In this document: one piece after another, positions 56,305 to 64,000 of the stretch
How positions within the stretch are numbered: position 1 is the first letter of the stretch
Layout of the letters: the number at the start of each line of letters is the position of its first letter
Assembly: GCF_029846235.1 (NCBI RefSeq)
Contig: NZ_JARVWP010000007.1
Location: 248,001-312,000, forward strand
Origin: Bradyrhizobium sp. CER78
Lineage (GTDB): Bacteria; Pseudomonadota; Alphaproteobacteria; Rhizobiales; Xanthobacteraceae
Length of the DNA: 64,000 nucleotides
Reading direction: 5' to 3'
Notes under the pieces: model-generated
Told to the model about the DNA's origin: nothing
Databases searched by the model: none
Seen by the model: only the letters and a program-made list of their open reading frames with translations
Translations under genes and position numbers: made by a program

Positions 56305-57897
56305 ATGAGTGCAGCAGCAATCGATGCCCAAAGCCTCCCTGCTCCGCGCGTCACCGTCAATCCCTGGCTGATCGCCATCGTGGTGGCGCTCGCGAGCTTC
56401 ATGGAGGTGCTCGACACCACCATCGCCAACGTCGCACTGCCCTACATCGCCGGCGGCATGGGCGTGAGCGAGGACGAGGCCTCTTGGGTGGTCACGACCT
56501 ACCTGGTGTCCAACGCCATCATCCTGACCGCCTCCAGCTTTCTCGCCAAAATGCTGGGGCGCAAGACCTTCTTCCTGATCTGCCTCGGCATCTTCACCGT
56601 CAGCTCGGTGCTGTGCGGCTTCGCGCCGAACCTCAACGCACTGCTGCTGTTCCGCATCCTGCAAGGTCTCGGCGGCGGCGGCATGGTGCCGGTGGCGCAG
56701 TCGATCCTCGCCGACGCATTCCCGCCGGCCAAGCGCGGGCAGGCATTTGCGGTGTTCGGCATCGCCGTGGTGGTCGCGCCGGTGGTCGGCCCGACGCTCG
56801 GCGGCTGGCTGTCCGACAATCTGTCCTGGCACTGGTGCTTCCTGATCAACGCGCCAGTCGGCGTGTTCGCGATCGCGCTGATCGCCGCGGTGCTGCAGGA
56901 GCCCGCCAAGGCCAATGACACGCAGCCGCAGGACAACACCTTCGACTTCATCGGCTTCGCGCTTGTGGCGACCTTCCTCGGCGCGCTCGAGGTAATGCTC
57001 GACCGCGGCCTCGAGGACGACTGGTTCGCCTCGCCCTTCATCATCACGTCAGCGGCGATCTGCGCTATCGCATTCGTGCTGATGATCCCGTGGGAGATGA
57101 GCCGCCGCAACCCGATGATCGACCTGCGCATGGTCGCGACCCGGCAGTTCGGCGCCTGCTTCCTGGTGATGCTGGCGACCGGCGCCATCCTGCTCGCGAC
57201 CACCCAGTTCCTGCCGCAGCTGGTGCAGCAGGATTTCGGCTACACCGCGACCTGGGCCGGCCTCGTGCTGTCGCCCGGCGGCGTGGTCACCATGCTGATG
57301 ATGTTCGTGGTCGGCCGGCTCGCCGCCAAAGTGCAGCCGAAATATCTGATCATCGCCGGCGCGCTTGTCATCGCGGCCTCGATGTACAGCATGACCAACG
57401 TGTACGGCGATCTCGGCTTCTGGTTCATGGCGCGCTCGCGCATGCTGATCGGCATCGGCCTGCCGCTGATCTTCATTCCGATCATGACGGCGTCCTATGA
57501 CGGCATTCCCGCCGCGAAGACCGACCAGGCCTCCGCACTGATCAATGCGGCGCGCAACACCGGCGGCTCGATCGGCGTTTCGATCGTCTCCAACGTGCTG
57601 ACGCATCGCCAGCAGTTCCACCAGAGCCGGCTGGTCGAGCAGGTCACGCCGTCAAGCCCGCAATATCAGGACACCCTGCACCAGGTCACCGACTACTTCG
57701 TCGCCCAGGGCAATGCGCTGGCGCAGGCGCACCAACAGGCAATCCAGTGGATCGGCCAGCAGGTGCAGATCCAGGCTTCGTTCCTGTCCTACATGGATGC
57801 GTTCTGGGTGCTGATGCTGATCGCGCTCTCGGCGATCCCGCTGGCGCTGACCTTGCGCAAGGTCAAGCTCGGCGGTCCCGCGCCTGTCGGGCACTGA
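56305..57897 (+). CDS. DHA2-family multidrug MFS transporter (EmrB-like)
   Basis: 530 aa with about 14 membrane helices. Conserved MFS signatures: FMEVLDTTIANVALPYIAGG (helix 1, DHA2-type) and RILQGLGGGGMVPVAQSILAD. Proton-driven drug exporter that works with the EmrA-like fusion protein and an outer-membrane channel; no TolC homologue is in the window. Ends at a strong terminator. Confidence 0.92.
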   Translation: MSAAAIDAQSLPAPRVTVNPWLIAIVVALASFMEVLDTTIANVALPYIAGGMGVSEDEASWVVTTYLVSNAIILTASSFLAKMLGRKTFFLICLGIFTVSSVLCGFAPNLNALLLFRILQGLGGGGMVPVAQSILADAFPPAKRGQAFAVFGIAVVVAPVVGPTLGGWLSDNLSWHWCFLINAPVGVFAIALIAAVLQEPAKANDTQPQDNTFDFIGFALVATFLGALEVMLDRGLEDDWFASPFIITSAAICAIAFVLMIPWEMSRRNPMIDLRMVATRQFGACFLVMLATGAILLATTQFLPQLVQQDFGYTATWAGLVLSPGGVVTMLMMFVVGRLAAKVQPKYLIIAGALVIAASMYSMTNVYGDLGFWFMARSRMLIGIGLPLIFIPIMTASYDGIPAAKTDQASALINAARNTGGSIGVSIVSNVLTHRQQFHQSRLVEQVTPSSPQYQDTLHQVTDYFVAQGNALAQAHQQAIQWIGQQVQIQASFLSYMDAFWVLMLIALSAIPLALTLRKVKLGGPAPVGH

Positions 57898-57915
57898 CGA
57901 ACGCAGAGGTCAACT

Positions 57916-57958
57916 GCGATACGCCCGCGCCAGAGATCGGCGCGGGCGTATCGCTTTT
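57916..57958 (+). terminator. Terminator after the EmrB-like gene
   Basis: A perfect 16-bp stem (57916-57931 with 57939-57954) with a 7-nt loop and a TTTT tail. It also separates the operon from the convergent lysR-type gene. Confidence 0.92.
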
Positions 57959-57976
57959 GGATCGTTTCGATAGACG

Positions 57977-58876
57977 TCAGATGCCGCTCGTGGCGGCAAC
58001 GATCGTGTCCCTCAGCCAGCGGTGCGCCGGCAGATCGTCGAAGCGGCGGTGCCAGCTCATGACGCTCTGCAGCCTCGATGCATCGAACGGCAGCTCCCGC
58101 ATCTCGATCGGATAGGCGCGGCGGAATTCGAGCGCGAGCTTGCGCCCGAGGATCGCGACCATGTTCGATTGCACCAGGACCGCGCCGGCGGACAGATACG
58201 GCACATCGGCCGCAATGATGCGCTCGGCCTTGCGCGCCCGCAGCCAGGCATCGATGAAATCCAGATTCTCGCCGCTGGAGGTGATCGCAAGGTGTGGCAA
58301 CTCGACCAGAGTTTCACCGGTCAGCTTCTTGCGCAGGGCCGGATGACCGGCCCGCAGCACCGCGACGAAGCGATCCTCGATCAACCGGCGGGCCGCGAAG
58401 CGCTCGCCCTCCAGCGCGCCGGCGGAGATCGCAACGTCGAGTTCGCCGCGATCGAGCCGGTCGGCGAGATTCAAGGTCCCGCTCGGCACCAGTGTCAGCC
58501 GCACCCTGGGCGCCTGCGCGCGCACCGCCGCGATGATCGCGCCGGCCGCGACCACCGCAGCATAATTGTTGACGGCAATGGCGAAGCGCCGATCCGCCTG
58601 CGCCGGATCGAAGCGATCCCCCTCGACCGCCAGTTGCAGTTCGTTGAGCGCCTTGCGGACCGGCAGCGCGAGCGCTTCCGCCCGCGGCGTCGGCAGCATG
58701 CCGGACGGCGTGCGGACGAATAGCTGGTCTTTCAGGGCGTGACGCAGCCGGTTCAGCGCATGGCTCACGGCGGGCTGACTGATGCCAAGCGCGGCGGCCG
58801 CGCGCACCACGCTGCGTTCGCGCATGACGGCGTCGAACACCAGCAGGAGATTGAGGTCGAGATTGCGCAGCCGCAT
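57977..58876 (-). CDS. LysR-family transcriptional regulator
   Basis: 299 aa from ATG 58876 (MRLRNLDLNLLLVFDAV). N-terminal winged HTH: RSVVRAAAALGISQPAVSHA and LNRLRHALKDQLFVRTPSGM. The effector domain follows. Divergent from the hydrolase-like/RND operon with an 80-bp gap containing a dyad at 58895-58921, so it likely controls that operon and itself. Upstream in-frame starts (58891) are possible. Confidence 0.9.
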   Translation of the reverse strand: MRLRNLDLNLLLVFDAVMRERSVVRAAAALGISQPAVSHALNRLRHALKDQLFVRTPSGMLPTPRAEALALPVRKALNELQLAVEGDRFDPAQADRRFAIAVNNYAAVVAAGAIIAAVRAQAPRVRLTLVPSGTLNLADRLDRGELDVAISAGALEGERFAARRLIEDRFVAVLRAGHPALRKKLTGETLVELPHLAITSSGENLDFIDAWLRARKAERIIAADVPYLSAGAVLVQSNMVAILGRKLALEFRRAYPIEMRELPFDASRLQSVMSWHRRFDDLPAHRWLRDTIVAATSGI

Positions 58877-58894
58877 GCCGCCATCATGCATGAT

Positions 58895-58921
58895 ATGAAT
58901 TGACGGATAAAGACAATTCAT
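58895..58921. promoter_or_regulatory. LysR-type operator dyad
   Basis: ATGAATTG-N11-CAATTCAT, a perfect 8-bp inverted repeat with an 11-bp spacer, in keeping with the T-N11-A pattern of LysR sites. It is 19 bp from the lysR start and 36 bp from the divergent start. Confidence 0.65.
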
Positions 58922-58956
58922 TTGAATAATACCGGGCCGAAGCCCAGTTTCCGGGC

Positions 58957-59553
58957 ATGCCCGAGAGCCCGCAAACCGCCATCGCAATCCGGCCCCATCG
59001 TGCCAACGCACGCGTACTGGTCGGCGTCCTGGTCGCCCCCGATGCCACGGCCATAGCCGTGCCGGAGACCTTCGCGCGCTGGCAACGGCTCACGCCGCTT
59101 GCGACATGGCTGCCGATTGCGCTGCGCGAGACCAGCTATGCCGGCATCCTGAGCGGCGTTGCGGCAACGCTCGACCGCGTCGATATCCCCCCGCGGCAGT
59201 TGATCCTGCTGGGCGAAGGATCCATCGCGCGGCGCATGCTCGAACTGACGCTAAGGGGCGAGCTGCCCTGCGCCGGCATTGTCGCAATCGACGTCTCCTC
59301 CGAAGCACTGCCGTTTCCCGTGGTGCCGACGGTCACGGCGATACGCCTCGTCATTCATCGCAACGACGACGCGCCGCAAGGCAGCCTGATCGGTGCGTTG
59401 CGCGCCGCCGATCTCGACGCGCGCATCATCAATCTCGACCTGACCGTCGGCCGCGGGACGCAAGCCGCCGCGGCGAGCGCAACTGAAACCTTTGTCCTCG
59501 AGCTGGTTGCAACGATCGGCCGCCGGACCACCGATGGAGCTGGTAATCCATGA
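58957..59553 (+). CDS. Degenerate alpha/beta-hydrolase-like protein
   Basis: 198 aa, no signal. The layout resembles short carboxylesterases: a strand-elbow-helix region RQLILLGEGSIARRMLELTL, then CAGIVAIDVSSEALPF, and RLVIHRNDDAPQGSLIGALR near the usual acid residue. But the elbow lacks the Gly-x-Ser-x-Gly nucleophile motif (GEGSI instead) and no catalytic His is seen near the C-terminus. It may be inactive and have a binding or regulatory role. Its stop overlaps the start of the pump adaptor gene by 4 bp, so it is part of the efflux operon. Confidence 0.6.
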   Translation: MPESPQTAIAIRPHRANARVLVGVLVAPDATAIAVPETFARWQRLTPLATWLPIALRETSYAGILSGVAATLDRVDIPPRQLILLGEGSIARRMLELTLRGELPCAGIVAIDVSSEALPFPVVPTVTAIRLVIHRNDDAPQGSLIGALRAADLDARIINLDLTVGRGTQAAAASATETFVLELVATIGRRTTDGAGNP

Positions 59554-60746
59554 CATCGAAGACCCTCAAGATCGCGGGCGCGTGCCTGGTGGTCGCCGCA
59601 GTCAGCGTCGGCCTCTATGCCGTGGATCGGCCAGACCGCGCAGCTGACAAGGCTCCGGCAGCGGCCCAATCGACGACGGTCACGCCTGTCGTTCCGGTGA
59701 CGGCGACCAAGGTCGTGCAGCATGATGTGCCGATCGTGCTCGAGGGACTCGGCACGGTGACGCCGATCAACACGGCCACCATCCGCACCCAGGTGCAGGG
59801 TACGCTCGACAGCGTCGATTTCGTCGAGGGCAAGCAGGTGAAGCGCGGCGATGTGCTCGCCAAGATCGACCCGCGGGTCTACGAGGCCCAGGTCGACCAG
59901 GCCGAGGCCGCGCTGGCGCGCGACGAGGCGACCTTGAAGAACGCCCGGACCAATCTGGCGCGAACACAGCCGCTCGCCAATCGCGGCTTTGCCACCCAGC
60001 AATTGCTCGATACCCAGGATTCGCAGGTCGCGCAGGGCGAAGGCACCGTCGCGCTCGACAAGGCCGCGCTGGAAGCCGCACAGACCCAGCTGAGCTACGC
60101 CAGAATCACCGCGCCGTTCGACGGTGTCACCGGCATCCGCCGCGTCGATCCCGGCAACGTCGTGCACCCGACCGACACCAACGGGCTCGTGGTCCTCACC
60201 CAGTTGCAGCCGATTGCGGTGATCTTCACGCTGCCGTCCGGCGACATTCCCGGTATCCGGCAGGCGCTGGCAACCGGAGACGCGTCGGTCGACGTCTATG
60301 ATGCACAGAACAAGCAAAAGCTCGACCACGGCAGCCTGATGCTGATCAACAACCAGGTCGACAGCTCGACCGGCACGGTGCAGCTGAAGGCATCGTTTCC
60401 CAATGCCGGCAACACGCTGTGGCCCGGGACCTTCGTCAACGTCCATCTGACGGTCGCGGTTCGTCATAACGCACTCACGGTGCCGCTGACGGCGGTGCGC
60501 CAGGGACCGAACGGCGCCTTCGCCTATGTTGTCGGCCCGAACGACGTCGTCGGCATCCGCAATGTCACGACCGGGCAATCGCGTGACGGGCAGGTGCTGG
60601 TCGAGCAGGGCCTCGCCGCGAACGAGACCGTCGTCACCGCCGGCCAGTACCGGCTCAATCCAGGAACGACGGTCGAGATCGTGCCCGATGACAAGAAAGA
60701 CCAGGTCCAGGACGCAACCACCGCAAGCGCAGGCATGCTGCCATGA
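59550..60746 (+). CDS. RND efflux periplasmic adaptor (MdtA-like)
   Basis: 398 aa. N-terminal helix/signal (IAGACLVVAAVSVGLYAV), then the lipoyl half TIRTQVQGTLDSVDFVEGKQ, a helical hairpin (about residues 105-165), the second lipoyl half LSYARITAPFDGVTGIRRVD and beta-barrel PIAVIFTLPSGDIP. Typical membrane fusion protein linking an RND pump to an outer-membrane channel. Overlaps both neighbours by 4 bp. Confidence 0.93.
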   Translation: MTSKTLKIAGACLVVAAVSVGLYAVDRPDRAADKAPAAAQSTTVTPVVPVTATKVVQHDVPIVLEGLGTVTPINTATIRTQVQGTLDSVDFVEGKQVKRGDVLAKIDPRVYEAQVDQAEAALARDEATLKNARTNLARTQPLANRGFATQQLLDTQDSQVAQGEGTVALDKAALEAAQTQLSYARITAPFDGVTGIRRVDPGNVVHPTDTNGLVVLTQLQPIAVIFTLPSGDIPGIRQALATGDASVDVYDAQNKQKLDHGSLMLINNQVDSSTGTVQLKASFPNAGNTLWPGTFVNVHLTVAVRHNALTVPLTAVRQGPNGAFAYVVGPNDVVGIRNVTTGQSRDGQVLVEQGLAANETVVTAGQYRLNPGTTVEIVPDDKKDQVQDATTASAGMLP

Positions 60747-63700
60747 ACGTCTCCGCAGGCTTTATCCGCAAACCCGTCGCCACCGCTTTTCTCGCCGTCG
60801 CCATCGTGCTGGTCGGCATGATCGCCTTCGTGCGGCTGCCGGTCTCGGCGCTGCCGACGGTGGATACCCCGACCATCCAGGTCACCGCGCAATTGCCCGG
60901 CGCCGACCCGCAGACCATGGCCTCCTCGGTCGCGACGCCGCTGGAGCGGCAATTCGGCCAGATCGCCGGCCTGACCGGCATGAGCTCGAGCAGCGGGCTC
61001 GGCAATACCCAGATCACGCTGCAATTCGCGCTGAACCGCGGCGTCGATGCGGCCGCGCAGGACGTGCAGACCGCGATCGATGCGGCATCCGGGCAACTGC
61101 CCAAGACCATGCCGTCGCCGCCGACCTTCCACAAGGTCAATCCGGCCGACGTGCCGGTGCTGCTGATCGCGCTGACGTCGGACACCGAGCCGCTGACCAA
61201 GGTCGACGACTATGCCGACAGCATCCTGGCGCAGAAACTGTCGCAGGTACCGGGCGTCTCGCTCGTCACCATCGGCGGCACGCAGAAGCCGTCGATCCGG
61301 GTGCAGGTCAATCCGGCCAAGCTCGCCGCCGCAGGGATCGATCTCGAGCAATTGCGGACCACGCTCGGCAACATCACCGTGAACCAGCCGAAGGGCGTGC
61401 TCTATGGCAGCCAGCAGGCCTATACGCTGGCCACCAACGACCAGGTGCTCAACGCGAGCAAATATGACGACCTGATCATCGCCTATCGCAACGGCGCGCC
61501 GGTGCGCCTGCGAGACGTCGGGCATGCCGTGGTGGCAGCCGAGGATGTCACGCTGCATGGCTGGTACAACGACAAGCCTGCCGTGATCCTGGCGATCCAG
61601 CGCCAGCCCGGCGCCAACGTGATCAGCACGGTGGACGGCATCAAGAAGCTGCTCCCGCAGCTGGTGTCGAGCCTGCCGTCCGACATCAAGGTGACGATCG
61701 CCTCCGACCGTACGCAGACCATCCGCGCCAGCGTCGCCGACGTTCAGCTCACCCTGGTGCTGACCATCGCGCTGGTGGTCGGAGTGATCTTCCTGTTCCT
61801 GCGCAATCTGTGGGCGACCATCATCCCCGCAGTGTCGGTGCCGATCTCGCTGATCGGCACCTTCGGCGTGATGTATCTGCTCAACTACAGCCTCGACAAT
61901 TTGTCACTGATGGGCCTGTCGATCGCGGTCGGCTTCGTCGTGGACGACGCCATCGTGATGATCGAGAACATCTCGCGGCACATCGAGGAAGGCCTCTCTC
62001 CAATGCAGGCCGCCCTGAAGGGCGCCGGCGAGATCGGCTTCACGATCATTTCGATATCGGTCTCGCTGATCGCGGTGTTCATTCCGCTGCTGCTGATGGG
62101 CGGGGTGATCGGCCGCATGTTCCAGGAATTCGCTGTCACAGTCTGCGTTGCCATCGTGGTGTCGGTGATCGTCTCGGTCACGCTGACGCCGATGATGTGC
62201 GCGTATCTGCTGTCGCCGCACCAGGGCGCCGGGGCTGGCGCTGTCTCACGCACGCTCGAACGCGGCTTCGTCGCGATCCAGGCGGCCTATGAGGCCGTAC
62301 TTGCCAGAGCGCTGCGCTTCAAGGCGACGACCTTGTCGATCATGCTGGCAAGCATTGCGGTGACCGGCCTGCTGTTCGTCGGCATTCCCAAGGGCTTCTT
62401 TCCCCAGCAGGACACCGGCTTGATCACCGGCATCACGGAGGCCTCGGCCGACATCTCCCCGGCGCAGATGGCAACGCTGCAACGCAGCGTCATCGACGTC
62501 ATTTCCAAGAACCCCTCGGTCGCCAACGCGACCGGCTATATCGGACCGGGCGGCCCGACCGTGACCGAGAACAACGGCCGCCTGTTCGTGCTGCTGAAGC
62601 CGCGCAACGAGCGCAGCGCCTCCGCCGATCAGGTGATCCGGCAGCTCGACAGCGCGCTGCAGAAGATCAAGGGGATGTCGGTGTTCATGCAGGCGACGCA
62701 GGACATCAATCTCGCGAGCCGCCTGTCCAAGACGCAGTACCAGTTCACCCTCACCGACGTGAACCAGGACGAGCTCAATCTGTGGGCCGGCAAGCTGTAT
62801 CAGAAGCTGAAGACGTTGCCGGAACTGGCCGACGTCGCGACCGACCAGGCCAACGCTGCGCGTCAGCTCAAGCTGCAGATCGACCGCGACGCGGCCTCCC
62901 GCCTCGGCATCGATCCGGCCGCGGTCGACAACACGCTCTATGATTCATTCGGCCAGCGCCATGTCGCCCAGCTGTTCACGACGCTCAACACCTACTACGT
63001 GATCCTGGAGGTCGATCCGTCGTTCCAGCTCGGTCCCTATGCGCTCAACCGCATCTATGTCCGCTCGTCCGCGGGGACGATGGTGCCCTTGAGCCAGATC
63101 GCGAGCATCGATTACGGCACCGCGCCGCTCTCCGTGAATCACCAAAGCCAGTTTCCGTCGGTGACCCTGAGCTTCAACCTGGCACCGGGCACGGCGGTGG
63201 GGACCGCGGTCGCGGCCGTGCAGAAGGCGACCGCCGACCTGCACGTGCCGTCGACCGTCGTCACCAGCTTCCAGGGCAATGCGCAGGCGTTCCAGGCGGC
63301 GCTCGGCAGCACGCCGATCCTGATCCTCGCCGCGGTGGTCGCCGTCTATCTGATCCTCGGCATGCTCTATGAAAGCACGATCCATCCGATCACGATCCTC
63401 TCGACCTTGCCGTCCGCCGGGCTCGGCGCGCTGCTCGCGCTGTGGGCGTTCGGCTTCGGGCTCGACGTGATCGGGCTGATCGGCATCATCCTCTTGATCG
63501 GCATCGTGCAGAAGAACGGCATCATGCTGATCGATTTTGCGCTGCAGGCCGAGCGCCACCAGCATCTCCCCGCCGAACAGTCGGTCTACATGGCCTGCCG
63601 TGCGCGCTTCCGGCCGATCCTGATGACGACGATGTGCGCCATGCTCGGCGGCGTTCCGCTGATGATCGGCACCGGCACCGGATCGGAGCTGCGCCAGCCG

Positions 63701-63862
63701 CTCGGCTTTGCCATCGTCGGCGGGCTGATCGTCTCGCAGCTGATGACGCTGTTCACGACGCCGGTCGTGTACATCTATCTCGACGGGATGACCCGGTGGT
63801 TCGCCAGGCTGCGCAAGGGTGCGCAGAAGGCCGCACCACACGGAGCCGAGACGGCGACGTGA
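60743..63862 (+). CDS. RND multidrug efflux permease (MdtB/MdtC-like)
   Basis: 1039 aa, a full-length HAE1-type pump: start FIRKPVATAFLAVAIVLVGM, two large periplasmic loops, about 12 helices. Proton-relay aspartates are in AVGFVVDDAIVMIENISRHI. Short C-terminal tail. Only one permease gene is present, unlike MdtBC pairs. No outer-membrane channel gene follows in the window; a convergent surf1-like gene ends 24 bp after it. Confidence 0.94.
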   Translation: MNVSAGFIRKPVATAFLAVAIVLVGMIAFVRLPVSALPTVDTPTIQVTAQLPGADPQTMASSVATPLERQFGQIAGLTGMSSSSGLGNTQITLQFALNRGVDAAAQDVQTAIDAASGQLPKTMPSPPTFHKVNPADVPVLLIALTSDTEPLTKVDDYADSILAQKLSQVPGVSLVTIGGTQKPSIRVQVNPAKLAAAGIDLEQLRTTLGNITVNQPKGVLYGSQQAYTLATNDQVLNASKYDDLIIAYRNGAPVRLRDVGHAVVAAEDVTLHGWYNDKPAVILAIQRQPGANVISTVDGIKKLLPQLVSSLPSDIKVTIASDRTQTIRASVADVQLTLVLTIALVVGVIFLFLRNLWATIIPAVSVPISLIGTFGVMYLLNYSLDNLSLMGLSIAVGFVVDDAIVMIENISRHIEEGLSPMQAALKGAGEIGFTIISISVSLIAVFIPLLLMGGVIGRMFQEFAVTVCVAIVVSVIVSVTLTPMMCAYLLSPHQGAGAGAVSRTLERGFVAIQAAYEAVLARALRFKATTLSIMLASIAVTGLLFVGIPKGFFPQQDTGLITGITEASADISPAQMATLQRSVIDVISKNPSVANATGYIGPGGPTVTENNGRLFVLLKPRNERSASADQVIRQLDSALQKIKGMSVFMQATQDINLASRLSKTQYQFTLTDVNQDELNLWAGKLYQKLKTLPELADVATDQANAARQLKLQIDRDAASRLGIDPAAVDNTLYDSFGQRHVAQLFTTLNTYYVILEVDPSFQLGPYALNRIYVRSSAGTMVPLSQIASIDYGTAPLSVNHQSQFPSVTLSFNLAPGTAVGTAVAAVQKATADLHVPSTVVTSFQGNAQAFQAALGSTPILILAAVVAVYLILGMLYESTIHPITILSTLPSAGLGALLALWAFGFGLDVIGLIGIILLIGIVQKNGIMLIDFALQAERHQHLPAEQSVYMACRARFRPILMTTMCAMLGGVPLMIGTGTGSELRQPLGFAIVGGLIVSQLMTLFTTPVVYIYLDGMTRWFARLRKGAQKAAPHGAETAT

Positions 63863-63886
63863 CGTGCCCCGCGCCGTAGCCGTGCG

Positions 63887-64000
63887 TCAGCCTGCCCTGC
63901 GGCGTTGGCCGCGCCACCACAGGCCGAAGGCAATCGTGACCGCGGCGGCGAGCGAGAACCAGGTGATGGCGTACTGCATGTGGTCGTCCTTGAGACGCAC
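63887..64000 (-). CDS. SURF1-family protein, C-terminal fragment
   Basis: The last 37 codons are visible: LKDDHMQYAITWFSLAAAVT, a C-terminal membrane helix and an Arg-rich tail ending RRRAG. The H-x-QYAITWF pattern is the SURF1 C-terminus, a factor for haem-copper oxidase assembly. The rest lies outside the window. Confidence 0.75.
   Translation of the reverse strand: MRLKDDHMQYAITWFSLAAAVTIAFGLWWRGQRRRAG

Noticed and set aside
54856..56832. 658-codon minus-strand frame over the EmrA-like gene
   Set aside because: Shadow of the real gene; composition is dominated by Arg, His and Gly with no domain.

Overview
This 64 kb window is G+C-rich chromosomal DNA from an alphaproteobacterium, most likely a Bradyrhizobium or close relative. 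That placement is an inference from a CycM-type membrane-anchored cytochrome c, a Caulobacter-style Cpa/Tad pilus locus, the rhlE-infA-cspA cluster, and palindromic intergenic repeats of the kind common in Rhizobiales. I see no rRNA, tRNA, CRISPR array, insertion sequence or prophage. Almost all of it is densely packed, codirectional operons.

Layout. 1-5.5 kb: urea ABC transporter urtABCDE (minus strand; urtE cut by the window edge), preceded by a textbook sigma-54 promoter. 5.8-8.1 kb: rhlE-type helicase, a long IF-1 paralogue and cspA. 8.2-23.8 kb: Tad/Flp pilus genes in two blocks (two TadE-like pseudopilins and a stand-alone secretin N-domain protein; then flp pilin, cpaA-F, tadB, tadC and a tadD-like lipoprotein), separated by a PAP2 phosphatase, a polytopic membrane protein and a sterol-desaturase-family enzyme. 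23.9-26.2 kb: M17 aminopeptidase and NlpC/P60 hydrolase. 26.3-34.0 kb: yej-type peptide ABC importer with two tandem binding proteins. 34.2-39.0 kb: cycM, kdsB, pheA and a luciferase-like monooxygenase. 38.1-43.7 kb: metF, metH and a GST/maleylacetoacetate-isomerase-like gene, then a cluster of intergenic palindromes. 44.1-46.7 kb: an ATP-grasp-like protein and the rcnA-rcnR nickel/cobalt efflux operon. 46.9-52.2 kb: an apparent seven-gene (plus one tiny reading frame) chromate/redox operon. 52.3-53.0 kb: a frameshifted RibD/dihydrofolate-reductase-fold gene. 53.1-63.9 kb: outer-membrane protein, TetR plus EmrAB efflux pump, LysR plus RND efflux pump with a degenerate hydrolase. The window ends in the 3' end of a surf1-like gene.

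How the parts work together. The urt operon scavenges urea under nitrogen limitation (RpoN control). The cpa/tad genes build an adhesive Flp pilus, and several of their upstream regions contain one-mismatch CtrA-like boxes. The right-hand third is mainly stress defence: nickel/cobalt export, chromate export coupled to redox proteins, and two separately regulated drug-efflux pumps, each with operator-like dyads next to its regulator gene.

Most interesting items: the sigma-54 promoter of urtA; the apparently leaderless rcnR with its operator inside the promoter; the extended chr operon (rhodanese-ChrB fusion, PepSY-like protein, tandem DUF1259, dihaem cytochrome, Tat-exported superoxide dismutase, ChrA), which is the best candidate for a less-described system; the frameshifted RibD-like gene; and palindromic repeats placed at convergent gene ends.
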